This document shows positions 42,001 through 50,782 of a stretch of 64,000 nt of DNA, one piece after another. Each line of letters opens with the position of its first letter. The stretch's first letter is position 1. The DNA is from Histomonas meleagridis (taxonomy: Eukaryota > Parabasalia > Tritrichomonadida > Dientamoebidae): contig WSYJ01000175.1 in the NCBI GenBank assembly GCA_020186115.1, positions 1-64,000 of the forward strand, in the 5' to 3' direction. The translations under genes were made by a program, and so were the position numbers. The notes under the pieces are model-generated. The model made no database searches. It was given only the letters and a program-made list of their open reading frames with translations, and had not been told where the DNA came from.

Positions 42001-42317
42001 ATTCATTAAATCTTAATCAAAACGAAACAAATGAAATTATCCAAAATAACGACGAAAATAATAACAATAATAATAATAAACAAACACCAAAAGTACCATT
42101 AAAACGAAACACAGAAAACAATAATACCACAAAAAAATCAGACAAAAAACAACAACCAAATATACCTTTAAAAAGAAACAATTTAACCATGGTTAGAAAG
42201 ATAACATTTGAAAGTAGTGAAGATGAAACTACTTCAACGTCATCGTCATCATCCGAAATCGAAATTCTTATTAACAAGAAAGCACCTGTACCAAATTTAC
42301 GGAAGATATATAATTAA
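39015..42317 (+). CDS. Large Asn-rich type I surface protein, family not recognised
   Basis: A 1100-residue protein with a short N-terminal signal (MLFYFICLIKAET), a very long Asn/Ile/Ser-rich extracellular part with many potential N-glycosylation sites, one membrane helix at about residues 966-990 (SWIIVLVINIVIIIIIVIII) and a 110-residue cytosolic tail. The ectodomain has scattered cysteines and repeated short beta-strand-like segments of the type seen in parallel beta-helix surface proteins, but I cannot name a domain. The tail has a run of Asn, the doublet KVPLKRN / NIPLKRN, and an acidic Ser cluster (ESSEDETTSTSSSSSEIE) that could be phosphorylated. Such proteins are candidates for adhesion or surface-coat roles, by inference only. 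Its stop is 4 bp from the convergent kinase stop, so the 3' untranslated regions must overlap antisense. Confidence 0.82.
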   Translation: MLFYFICLIKAETYCIYESESSLTSECSNAINVTSSTFNSEIYQNQTNVQLNLFTQLSNDVYAYDNCQYFSINSITTKYNVNIHLNSTHMFINFILQNSNVIIQDDSGLGYLRFDFFLCSLSDISFPQNQSYNLRAKTAQLSLDNFERFRTVQVESINFGIIDPSNLQNDKSYTFLPGNNPPDVSAYIQKNSEIIFGSYNISFKQTYSITFNIQEGSSFTINIFGNEYILSCMNNIQINDFIPIQINPWSNIRPRIVFSGFNWPIGCRKISVGNFALGVDFEISGSNIPINIDAYNNYIINVNLNNASIQGSINMYDSIQIQTNLAVPINFSFYSLERVLNGNFQLTYPNSIGLIIEKLTNTDYFSTPLSVISKSIDSNTISTKNSILSSNVNVNVDLILNEDLTVSTITGIFNYNSGTKTLNINSTIGNAPNILGYNLLINNKIPLFCNIFNINCNEWNILENGLQSSKYVKQCFNYINSMECIGINTNTFSSDFIQAICISSQQTNCPQTHIKLTIEDIPYLENVIDNNVNIFIISIYDSCIDTQIIRLASFPTNSILIINGSDSIPNIYIDISNNANNLNYFCINKCRVMFTSGSIIQSTTFLMTDCVLVNQPKSILINSNNVIIDYSTIILMNYTGNFQNLDLFISNTENVISFTSTEILINNINRFNSNNIIIHPYSQTQLYLNCLENTIKGITIDFHSYNVNNYFSVHEPIPNSVVELIFNGTWDNININGNMRINFDIVSGIINYVPILNIPILCYGTNFQFLVNSTNYQISDNIELYGTQTINYGDNGYITYSNVNIISNSTFTYLTNGFHANYLTINPNVSFNVNKAQITNINMSEGSSLTINNLENSNLDITMYFEFDSFPYIDINNININRLNLIYVNKINNFTKYVNKRYNLICGININCSTLINKITYNTGNNNINNLLRTECIEPDYSYRSCLKIYLTDIPTFTSNSSSNSWIIVLVINIVIIIIIVIIILIYIFKIKKKSNSLNLNQNETNEIIQNNDENNNNNNNKQTPKVPLKRNTENNNTTKKSDKKQQPNIPLKRNNLTMVRKITFESSEDETTSTSSSSSEIEILINKKAPVPNLRKIYN

Positions 42318-42321
42318 TTAA

Positions 42322-45318
42322 TTATATATCAATATCTTTCTCGTTTGAATTAATCGATTCGTATATAACATTACCAATACTTCTAACAGAAGAAGAAGCA
42401 TCTTCTGATAAAAGTTGTGCGACTTGTATAGCATTTTTCCTAATTTCATTATCATTACCGATTTGAAAGAACTGAAGAATCAAATTCGAAAACGCTGCAC
42501 GTGCTTCAGGTGCATCTTTTAATTTGTCTGATTTCATTTGATTTATTATTGTGTCTAAAAATCGCGCGTCTTGTGACATCTCTAATTCTAAAGGTTTTAT
42601 AATGTCACATAATTCTGTTGCTCGAGTAACAACAAGTGTCTTTTGATCAGGAGTTTCATTTTCGATTGTGTTTATTAAAATATCCATAAATTCTTTCATA
42701 TGATTATGTAAATATTCATAAATGATTTGATTATTATTTTTCGCCCATTGAGAAAATGAAAATATTATTTGATCTTTATGTAATTGCACTTTATATAAAT
42801 GGAATAATGTGTCTAAGCCATTATTTTGTTCAAGTCGAATTCGAACATTTTTATTATTAGAATGTAAATTTACAAATTCTAAAAATAGAGGGATTGCTAA
42901 TGATTTTAATTTATGATTGGTACGTATTATATATGTTAAAAATGGTATTAATGGCGCAATGGATGCAAATTTATTTGTACTTAATGAACGTGATAAATTA
43001 AATAATGCAGAAAAACATATATTTAATGTGGGATTCATAGTAAATTGATCATAATTGTTTTTGTCGATTTTCAAATATTCTGATAACATTTTGGCTAATT
43101 CTGTTTCCCAAAGTTTAGAAACGACATCAGGATTTAATGTTAAGTTATTGATCATTTGCATGATAAAGAATAAATTCCAATCAGAAAGACCTATAGCTGA
43201 CGCAGCTTTATTCTTAGTCCATTTAAATCGCGCACGTTTAAAGATTTTATCAATGAATTCTGGAGTCGCCATTTTTAATTTAACGAGTGTATCGGCGTTT
43301 GAAAAAGTTTCGAATATCTTGCACAACTTTTCGAGAAGAATTTGATCGTCCGTTTCTACATATCGATCAACTAAATGATCAATTAAATTCGATTGAGCCA
43401 TTATTCGAGCAAAACATGATTTAGGTGTATCACATTTAAATGTAAATACACTATCGATAATATCCACAACAAAAATTGTGAATTTAGGATATTTCAAATA
43501 TGGATGTAACTCAAGAATTTGTGATAACTTCGTAAGTCCTCCTGCAGCTATAAACATTTGAAGTGGTTTCATTTTAACTGCGCAAATATTTCGTAATATT
43601 TTTAATGATTTTATTTGTATGTTTTCGGAATATTCAGGTTCGACTACATATTCAAATAAATATGGTAATATACCGATGATACACATAGATATTAACATTT
43701 CCATATTCCCTTTCGATGCATATATTATCATTGGTAATGCAATCTCAAGTAATTTTTGGTTATGTGTTTGAACAATTTCAACAATTGGTATAACTCCATG
43801 ATATACCGATAATTGTTCTTTAACAAATTTCTCTTTCTTGAAAGTATTAATTAAATTATCACATGATGCTTTAACTTGTGATTCCATATCAGGATTATCA
43901 ATCATTTGAAGAATAGAATTTAATGTTGTGATTGTATTCTTCATGACTTTAGTTTGTTGATCAAATTGATCATCATCATCTTCAAAAATATCATCAAGAT
44001 TTTTAGGTATTCCTTTTCGATTCGTTTTAGTTGGTTGTGTTAGAACTAAAGAAGTTAAAGGTTTCGAATTGTTTGAATCAGAATCATCGAAAACATCAAA
44101 TCCATCATCACTCGAATCATTATCATCTTCTACAAAGTCATCAAGTGTTTGAACTTCATTATTTTGATCAATTTTATCATCGGATTCATCATTATCATCA
44201 AGACTAAGAAAATCAACTTTGTTATTAAATGTTTGTGATTTAACCATTGGTATTAATGATGCTTCATCACTACTATCAATATCAAAACCATCATCATCAT
44301 CTGCAAATGCAAGTAATGCATCACTATCATTTTTCGCTTTATCGGAATTATCAAATAAATCATCAGATGATTTCTCAATAAAATCATCAATGTGAGCCGA
44401 TAAACTTTTTGAAATGTTTACATTGCCGTACTCATTTCTTAAATTTCGTTGAATCCATCGTGAATTAATTAATTCATCAATAGTCTTCCGAAAGGTTACA
44501 TCACGCGTAAGACATCCAAGAAGAAATTCTTTAAAGTCACTCGAAATACCATCTGGAAGAGGTGTTTCTTGATTTTGAACAATTTTAAACATGGCAGGAA
44601 TAGGAGCAAGATTAAAATATGGTGGCTCACCTGAAAACATTTCAATGGCCGTGATCCCAAGAGACCAAATGTCACTCTTTTCGGTGATTGGTTCCATATT
44701 AATAACTTCAGGGGCTGACCAATATGCTGATAATTGTGTGCTCATGTCTGCTTGATGAGCGGAATCATTTATATTAACAGAAATTCCAAAATCTGATAGT
44801 TTTGCTATGTTATTGCTAATTAATATATTTGCTGCCTTTATGTCGCGATGAATAATTGATTGAGAATGTAAATATTTTAGGCCCAGTAAAACTTGGTATA
44901 TGTATGTTGCTGCTAAATGCTCACCAAAATTAGTAAATTTTTTTTGCATATGTTGGAGAGATCCTCCTTCAGCAAATTCCATAATAATATATAAATAATA
45001 TTTTGTTTTATGTGAACCAATATACTTAACAATATGTTCATTATTTAAACCAGACATTAGTTCAATTTCATTTTGAATGCCAGTAAGATTGCCTTTTGCT
45101 TTTTGAAGAGCAATGGTTTTAATTGCAACAAGGCCTCCTGTGTTTACATCAAGTCCCTGGTATACACTACCAAATGCACCTTTCCCAAGCTTATCACCTA
45201 ATTGATAATTTTCAAAGTTTTCTGGTTCCACATTACATTCTTCTTCTTTTGGGAGTTCAATTGTTTTTGTTTTAGTTTTGGAACTCTTTAATTTTCTTCT
45301 GATCTTTTTTGCTGGCAT
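42322..45318 (-). CDS. Cdc7/SepH/MAP3K-epsilon-like protein kinase with C-terminal ARM-like region
   Basis: A 998-residue kinase. The kinase domain (about residues 38-292) has all motifs: LGKGAFGSVYQG, VAIKTIALQ, HRDIKAANILI, DFGISV, APEVI and DIWSLGITAIEMFSGEPP. This STE-type sequence is closest to fission-yeast Cdc7, SepH and plant MAP3K-epsilon, the septation-initiation/mitotic-exit branch; that assignment is from motif appearance. A long acidic, Asp/Ser-rich linker (about 320-455) follows. Residues 460-990 are helical repeats of ARM/HEAT type (LSVYHGVIPIVEIVQTHNQK; FSQWAKNNNQIIYEYL), as in MAP3K-epsilon. The expected role is relaying a small-GTPase signal at spindle poles or in cytokinesis. 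It diverges from the DEAD-box helicase gene with only 129 bp between starts. An alternative is another STE20-like family. Confidence 0.82.
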   Translation of the reverse strand: MPAKKIRRKLKSSKTKTKTIELPKEEECNVEPENFENYQLGDKLGKGAFGSVYQGLDVNTGGLVAIKTIALQKAKGNLTGIQNEIELMSGLNNEHIVKYIGSHKTKYYLYIIMEFAEGGSLQHMQKKFTNFGEHLAATYIYQVLLGLKYLHSQSIIHRDIKAANILISNNIAKLSDFGISVNINDSAHQADMSTQLSAYWSAPEVINMEPITEKSDIWSLGITAIEMFSGEPPYFNLAPIPAMFKIVQNQETPLPDGISSDFKEFLLGCLTRDVTFRKTIDELINSRWIQRNLRNEYGNVNISKSLSAHIDDFIEKSSDDLFDNSDKAKNDSDALLAFADDDDGFDIDSSDEASLIPMVKSQTFNNKVDFLSLDDNDESDDKIDQNNEVQTLDDFVEDDNDSSDDGFDVFDDSDSNNSKPLTSLVLTQPTKTNRKGIPKNLDDIFEDDDDQFDQQTKVMKNTITTLNSILQMIDNPDMESQVKASCDNLINTFKKEKFVKEQLSVYHGVIPIVEIVQTHNQKLLEIALPMIIYASKGNMEMLISMCIIGILPYLFEYVVEPEYSENIQIKSLKILRNICAVKMKPLQMFIAAGGLTKLSQILELHPYLKYPKFTIFVVDIIDSVFTFKCDTPKSCFARIMAQSNLIDHLVDRYVETDDQILLEKLCKIFETFSNADTLVKLKMATPEFIDKIFKRARFKWTKNKAASAIGLSDWNLFFIMQMINNLTLNPDVVSKLWETELAKMLSEYLKIDKNNYDQFTMNPTLNICFSALFNLSRSLSTNKFASIAPLIPFLTYIIRTNHKLKSLAIPLFLEFVNLHSNNKNVRIRLEQNNGLDTLFHLYKVQLHKDQIIFSFSQWAKNNNQIIYEYLHNHMKEFMDILINTIENETPDQKTLVVTRATELCDIIKPLELEMSQDARFLDTIINQMKSDKLKDAPEARAAFSNLILQFFQIGNDNEIRKNAIQVAQLLSEDASSSVRSIGNVIYESINSNEKDIDI

Positions 45319-45447
45319 TAAAAAACTGTCTTTGGTTTCAAGGCACCCCGTAATACGTTGGAATAGTTCATATCACATTTCATAAAAAGGACCGCCAAGA
45401 ATTCTTAACTGAAAATGCACGACCACAGATTTTAATTAAAATCTTCC

Positions 45448-47010
45448 ATGTCAAATTCTTGGAGCAATGCTAGGTTTAGTGATGGTGAAGATGAATACCA
45501 CAATAGAAATAATTTTCACAATAATGGAAGGAATAATTCAATGCCAAGATCACGCTCTTTTAATATTGAGAGAAAAGACCATTTTGGAAACAAACGCTTT
45601 GGAAAAGGTATGAATTTTTCAAGTGGACCACTTCGAAAAGAACCTGTTGTTGGTGTGAAGATGGATATTCAAATAACACCTACAGCAAGCCCTGAAGAAG
45701 AGAAAAAATTCTTTAAAGATAATTTAATTAAAATCATTGGAGAAAATTGCCCTCCAGCAGCACTTACATTTGAAGAACTGAATCTTCCAGGTTCAATCAT
45801 GAAACAAATTCAACAAAATCAATGGGTTAGGCCATCACCTATTCAATCTATTTCGATGCCAGTTGCCTTTGCAGGTCGAGATCTTATTGGTATTGCCAAA
45901 ACAGGATCTGGAAAAACTGGTGCATTCATTATTCCAGCTATGGTTCATATTAAAAGACAACCACCAATGCAAAGAGGTGATGGTCCAATCGCTCTTGTTT
46001 TATCACCAACTCGAGAACTTGCTCAACAAATTAGTGAAGTTGCCTCAAGCTTTGCGGCAGGAATTGGTTGTAATGAATGCTGTATTTTTGGTGGTGCAGG
46101 TCGTGGTGCCCAAATATCCCAACTTAGGAGAAGTCCAGCACTCGTTATTGCAACACCAGGTCGATTAATTGATTATATGGAACAAGGAATTATTACCACG
46201 GAAAGAATCAATTTTTTAGTCTTAGATGAAGCAGACAGAATGCTTGATATGGGTTTTGAACCACAAATCAGACAAATCATTGAAAACATTAGCGAAGATC
46301 GACAGACCATGATGTTTTCGGCTACATGGCCAAAAGAAATACGCCAGCTCGCGAAAGATTTTCTCAACAACCCTATTCACATGGTTATTGGTTCCAATGA
46401 GCTTACAACAAATTCTGCCATTACACAAATTATTGAAAAAGTTGAAGAATTTGAAAAGATGAACAAAATCATTGAATTTTTGAAGGACAAAACCGATAAA
46501 AAAGTTATCGTCTTCACCAAAACTAAAAGAAGTGCTGATAATTTATCAGATGCATTAGATAGTCGAGGTATTCCATCAATGTCAATACATGGAGACAAAC
46601 CACAAAATGAGCGAGAATATATTTTACATAAATATAAAGAATGTAAAGCAGGAGCACTTGTTGCAACAGATGTAGCTGCACGTGGTTTAGATGTTTCTGA
46701 TATTGACATTGTTGTTAACTTTGATTTTCCTGGTGACATTGAAAGTTATATTCATCGAATTGGAAGAACAGCACGTGGAAGTAATAATGGAATGGCACTT
46801 ACATTTTTCACAGATGAAAACAAAAACATGAGTCGTAAACTCGCTAAAGTTTTGACTCAATCAGGGCAGACAGTACCAGATTGGCTTCAAGAGCTTGCAA
46901 AACAAACTCCAAGAGGTGCATCTCGTGGAAGTTTTCGCGGCGGAAGACAATTTGGACATAATAATGGCAGACGTAATAATTTCTTCTTTTCTTCATCTAA
47001 AAAATATTAA
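45448..47010 (+). CDS. DEAD-box ATP-dependent RNA helicase, DDX5/Dbp2-like
   Basis: A 520-residue RNA helicase with every DEAD-box motif: Q motif (WVRPSPIQSISMP), I AKTGSGKT (about residue 151), Ia PTRELAQQ, GG, TPGRLIDYM, II DEAD (259), III SAT, IV IVFTKTKRS, V ATDVAARGLDV and VI HRIGRTARG (435). GRDLIGIAKTGSGKT and the spacing of motifs resemble the DDX5/p68-Dbp2 group. Flanking extensions are short: an Arg/Asn-rich N-terminus and a C-terminus with RG repeats (GASRGSFRGGRQ) for RNA binding. Expected roles are RNP remodelling in ribosome assembly, mRNA export or decay. The start is the first ATG. It shares a 129-bp divergent upstream region with the kinase gene. Confidence 0.95.
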   Translation: MSNSWSNARFSDGEDEYHNRNNFHNNGRNNSMPRSRSFNIERKDHFGNKRFGKGMNFSSGPLRKEPVVGVKMDIQITPTASPEEEKKFFKDNLIKIIGENCPPAALTFEELNLPGSIMKQIQQNQWVRPSPIQSISMPVAFAGRDLIGIAKTGSGKTGAFIIPAMVHIKRQPPMQRGDGPIALVLSPTRELAQQISEVASSFAAGIGCNECCIFGGAGRGAQISQLRRSPALVIATPGRLIDYMEQGIITTERINFLVLDEADRMLDMGFEPQIRQIIENISEDRQTMMFSATWPKEIRQLAKDFLNNPIHMVIGSNELTTNSAITQIIEKVEEFEKMNKIIEFLKDKTDKKVIVFTKTKRSADNLSDALDSRGIPSMSIHGDKPQNEREYILHKYKECKAGALVATDVAARGLDVSDIDIVVNFDFPGDIESYIHRIGRTARGSNNGMALTFFTDENKNMSRKLAKVLTQSGQTVPDWLQELAKQTPRGASRGSFRGGRQFGHNNGRRNNFFFSSSKKY

Positions 47011-47388
47011 TTTAATAAAAAATAAATTAGATATAAAATAAAAATAGTTTTCGTTATAATTTCTACTGAAAAATGTTTAAATTTAAACTATATATTAAAT
47101 AAGACAAATTTTTTTTTTTTTATTTTATTTCAGCATAAAATTTCTCTTCAGAAAAGTGTTTAATGAATTGAAAAATATTATATCGAAAATCATTACAAAA
47201 AATATCTTAAGTAAAAAAGTAAAAATTTTTTTTTCGACGCAAATTTATCTCAGGTAATGTATTACAGACAAAAGTTTTTACTTGCAGAAATTTGAAGGGA
47301 ACCGTTTTTTGAAAGAATTTTTTGAAAGTCTTGCTTAATGCATTGAAAAAGTTATTATAAGATCTTCTATCCAGCTGAACAACAATTC
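47011..47388. other. Intergenic gap before the TBC gene
   Basis: 378 bp, AT-rich with poly-T and poly-A runs. No gene or RNA seen; it should hold the 3' end of the helicase transcript and the TBC promoter. Confidence 0.4.
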
Positions 47389-48351
47389 ATGAGCCGTTCC
47401 TCCCCAATTATCGATGAAAACAGCTGGATCTTACCAGAGGGAATCAAAAAAATACCTCAGCTTGGTATAACATATTCAAAAACTATAATTAATTTATGGA
47501 TAAATTATTTCGAACAATATCCTGATGCTTCTCCTGAATTAGAACAAAAAGCAGATCAACTAGCTTTACAAGGATTTCCAAGAGAAATAAGAAAGCTTGC
47601 ATACTTGAAAATATCAAAAGCTGAAGATACAATTATCAACACAATTCCTTTATCATCAAGCTTATCAACCGACCAAATCAACGCATTCAAGAAGCAAATT
47701 CACAATGATGTTGAAAGAACATATAAAAACTGTTTATGGATGCATGATCCAAATAATCGACTTAGGATCGAAAACTTACTTGTTCGTTACATTATGGTTG
47801 ATGAAGGTCTTGAGTACACTCAAGGGATGAATTTTTTTGCTGCGATTTTCACACAAGTTCTTGATGATTGTGAAGCATTCTGGACCATGTACAATCTTTT
47901 TAATGACTACAAGCACAACCAATCCTTTGTAATGCACGCTGACATGACTGGTCTACTTCATCATCTTGATGTGCACAAAAGATTTTTGAAAAAACGTCTT
48001 CCGAAGATTTCCAATGTTTTAGAGCAGTTCAAAGTCGAGCCCATCCTATATGCGCCCGTCTGGTTCCTTTCTGGAGGGTTAGGTAATCAAATGCCATCAT
48101 CTATGATATATCTGATAATGGATCGATATGTTTACTTTGGACAAAGAAGCACTCACTCGCTTTTGCTGGCAATGATGAAGACACAAGAAGCCCTAATTTT
48201 GAATGCTTCTTCTTCACAAGAAATTTTCCAGGCAATTAATAGCATAGGATTATTGTTCTTCAAAATTAACCTTAAAAACTTCATTGAATGCTGGAATGAA
48301 CTTATGATATCACAGGATGAGTATGAGGATGAAGTCGGTGATGATTTTTGA
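47389..48351 (+). CDS. TBC-domain Rab GTPase-activating protein
   Basis: A 320-residue protein made almost entirely of a TBC domain. The catalytic pair is visible: the arginine finger in IHNDVERTYKN (IxxDxxRT, about residue 108) and the glutamine finger in GLEYTQGMNFF (YxQGM, about residue 143). GFPREIRKLAYLKI replaces the usual GIPxxxRxxxW entry motif. The C-terminal part (ILYAPVWFLSGG to EIFQAINSIGLLFF) covers the remaining helices. The protein should accelerate GTP hydrolysis by a Rab in vesicle traffic; which Rab is unknown. Trichomonads encode many Rabs and TBC proteins. The ATG at 47389 sits in TTCATGAG, like the deoxyhypusine synthase start. Confidence 0.9.
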   Translation: MSRSSPIIDENSWILPEGIKKIPQLGITYSKTIINLWINYFEQYPDASPELEQKADQLALQGFPREIRKLAYLKISKAEDTIINTIPLSSSLSTDQINAFKKQIHNDVERTYKNCLWMHDPNNRLRIENLLVRYIMVDEGLEYTQGMNFFAAIFTQVLDDCEAFWTMYNLFNDYKHNQSFVMHADMTGLLHHLDVHKRFLKKRLPKISNVLEQFKVEPILYAPVWFLSGGLGNQMPSSMIYLIMDRYVYFGQRSTHSLLLAMMKTQEALILNASSSQEIFQAINSIGLLFFKINLKNFIECWNELMISQDEYEDEVGDDF

Positions 48352-48629
48352 TATCGATGTATATGTAATAATTATTTATAAATTTAGTGGCTAATCTAAT
48401 TTTGATGTGTTTTTTGTTGTAAATTCATTTTGTTTTGTCATTACTTATTAAACATATAGTATATTATTCAATGTTTTGGTTCTATTTGCGAAATCAAAAG
48501 ATGGAGAACCCAAAGTTTGAAATCATTTTAACCTCCAAATTGTTGTGCTCAGTTGTACTTTTTCTGATTATTTATTTCATAATGTTGATTAATTTATACC
48601 AAATTATATATCCTAAAAGAATGAACGAA

Positions 48630-48702
48630 GGTCTCGTAGCTCAGTCGGTAGAGCGTTGTGCTGATAACGCAAAGGTCTAGGGTTCAAGTCCCTGCGGGAC
48701 CA
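48630..48702 (+). tRNA. tRNA-Ile, anticodon GAT
   Basis: A 73-nt tRNA that folds cleanly. Acceptor GGTCTCG pairs with CGGGACC and the discriminator is A. The D arm is GCTC/GAGC with an AGTCGGTA loop, the anticodon stem TTGTG/CGCAA encloses CTGATAA, the variable loop is AGGTC and the T arm has loop TTCAAGT. Anticodon 34-36 is GAT, reading AUC and AUU. There is no intron. A T-run two bases after the discriminator base is a normal Pol III terminator. No CCA is encoded. Nuclear tRNA-Ile of most eukaryotes carries AAT (modified to IAT), so GAT is unusual. Confidence 0.93.
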
Positions 48703-48989
48703 ATTTTTTTCATTTTTTTAATCTCGAATATTTTTAATTAGGTTCAATTCAAATATTTCATTTTACATATTGCCTCCCACCAGACCAGATCAAACCCAAA
48801 GGCTCAGAAACTTGGGACAACACCACCTGACGAATCAAAACAAATTAGATATTGATTTTTTACAAAACATTGAAGAAATTTTACAAGTCACCAATTACAA
48901 TATATGAGATGAAATGAAAACGATGTCCTTCCCCTTTCACTTTTGATATTTCCCTTTGAGCTATGGGATAATATACTTATAAAGCCTGC

Positions 48990-50782
48990 CATGTAGATGA
49001 TCATCTTCAATTTTAATAATGGGCGATATTTCGTCCCATTTGAGTTATGCAATGGATATATATTAACATTACCAAATATTAATCAATTATTTAAAAGAAT
49101 GGATTACATGCTTATGCTCCATGTGATAATTACAGCTAATTTATATATTACACCTCGTATTTTCAAACATGTTGGCACTAAATATGCTCTCAGTCTTCAT
49201 AATTTAGAAAACCAACAAGATGATTGGTATGATAATTTTATTGAATGTTTAGATCCTTTCGTTACAAGAATTAATCAATACAAAAATGATAGGAGAAAGG
49301 AGCAGAATTGCAAAAAACAGGATCTATATTATGATGATCCCAAAAAATGTTGAGAAAAAAACATATTCTATAACCTCTTATTGTTATAATATTTCACAGA
49401 AGGATACAGAATATTATAATGATATATGGTCTAAAATTTCATATTTCCAAAAAGATGAAGAATCTATCTGGAATAATTTGAAACTGATCAATGAAGAAGA
49501 TTTAGACCTATTCTGGTCAAATGTAATGAACATAAAACATCTTACTTTAGATCGATTATTAAAAAGAAAGTTAAACTCAGCTCATGGTTTAGATGGTCTA
49601 TCTCATGCAGTATTCTCTGAATGTCCAAAATGGGCTTCAAAATATTTTGAAATTACTTCAAGAGCACCAAATGTTTTCCAACCCATTGGAAAACTTCCAA
49701 AGTAGTTATAATTCACAAACAAATGATGATCCCAAAAATTGTAGTAATTGGAGACCAATTACAATTACTGCAACTAGTTAGAAAGTTCATCATAATTCAA
49801 ATCGCTTTCGCCTTACAACAATATGATTCGAAATTGAATATCATCTCTAATTACCAAAAATATTTTATTAATGGTTATAATGGTTGTTTACAACATACAG
49901 CTACAGTTCAAGAACTTACCAATTATGTTAGTTAGACAAAAAAAAATATTTATATTACATTCATTAATTTATCGAATACTTTCGGCGAAATTCCTCATGA
50001 ATTTATATTCAACAATTTAAAACATTTAGGTTTTGATAAAACTTTTATTAATATTTTTAAAAATTGTTACAGTGACTCTTTTAATATAATTCGAACTATG
50101 GAATTTAAATCAAAAAAAAAAAATCATCCTTAGGAAAGGTGTTAAACAAGGATGTTCAATTTCTCCTTTATTATTTGATATAGCAATTGACCCTTTATTT
50201 AGAGTTGTCAATTCTAGACATAAGAACGAAGGAGTAAATGAGATAGTTATTCAAGCTTACGCAGATGATATTCTTTTGATTAGTAAATCGGAGAATGGGA
50301 TGAAAATATTATAGAAATTGTAGACAATATTTGCAATTATGCAAAACTTAAAATCACTGTTAAAAAGTGTTTCTTATATTCTTGCTTATTAGAAAATAAT
50401 GAAAGAATGTTATCCGATGCAAGTATTAAACTAAAATATCTATAAATCCCGAAAATCCAATTACTAACTTTCAAAGAATATTTACATGCACTATAGCCAT
50501 ATCTTTTATAACAAAAATGTAATATTTAGATACAATATAAAAAAAAATATTACGAATAAAATAGAATTAATTGGTATGTCTCAATTAAGACTCAACCAAA
50601 AAATAGGTGCAAATAAAAGATTTATTATTCCATCTTTAAATTTCGAATTGACATGTAACAATTATAAAGTTAAAAACCTAAAACTTATTAATGAAGAAAT
50701 TGGAAGAACTTTAAATCATCATTTCCAATTGCCGTATTTCATACTAATATTAATAATTGGTGGTTTGTTATCCATAATTTAA
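48990..50782 (+). mobile_element. Degenerate LINE-like (non-LTR) reverse transcriptase
   Basis: Several frames in order encode one reverse transcriptase. Pieces include LNSAHGLDGLSHAVFSECP (about 49575-49630), NWRPITIT (about 49745), a GYNGCLQHTATVQEL block (49870-49920), INLSNTFGEIPHEFIFNNL (49965-50020), GVKQGCSISPLLFDIAIDPL (about 50135-50195) and the catalytic AYADDILLIS (YADD at 50258-50269). A downstream block with FIIPSLNFELTCNNYKVKNL may be the region after the thumb. Stops and shifts separate almost every block, so the copy is dead. Motif order and the YADD box fit non-LTR retrotransposons. I found no clear 3' tail, target-site duplication or endonuclease, so ends are approximate. 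Confidence 0.85.

Noticed and set aside
48435-48680. 81-codon frame running into the tRNA gene
   Set aside because: It overlaps the tRNA on the same strand and shows no domain; most likely chance.
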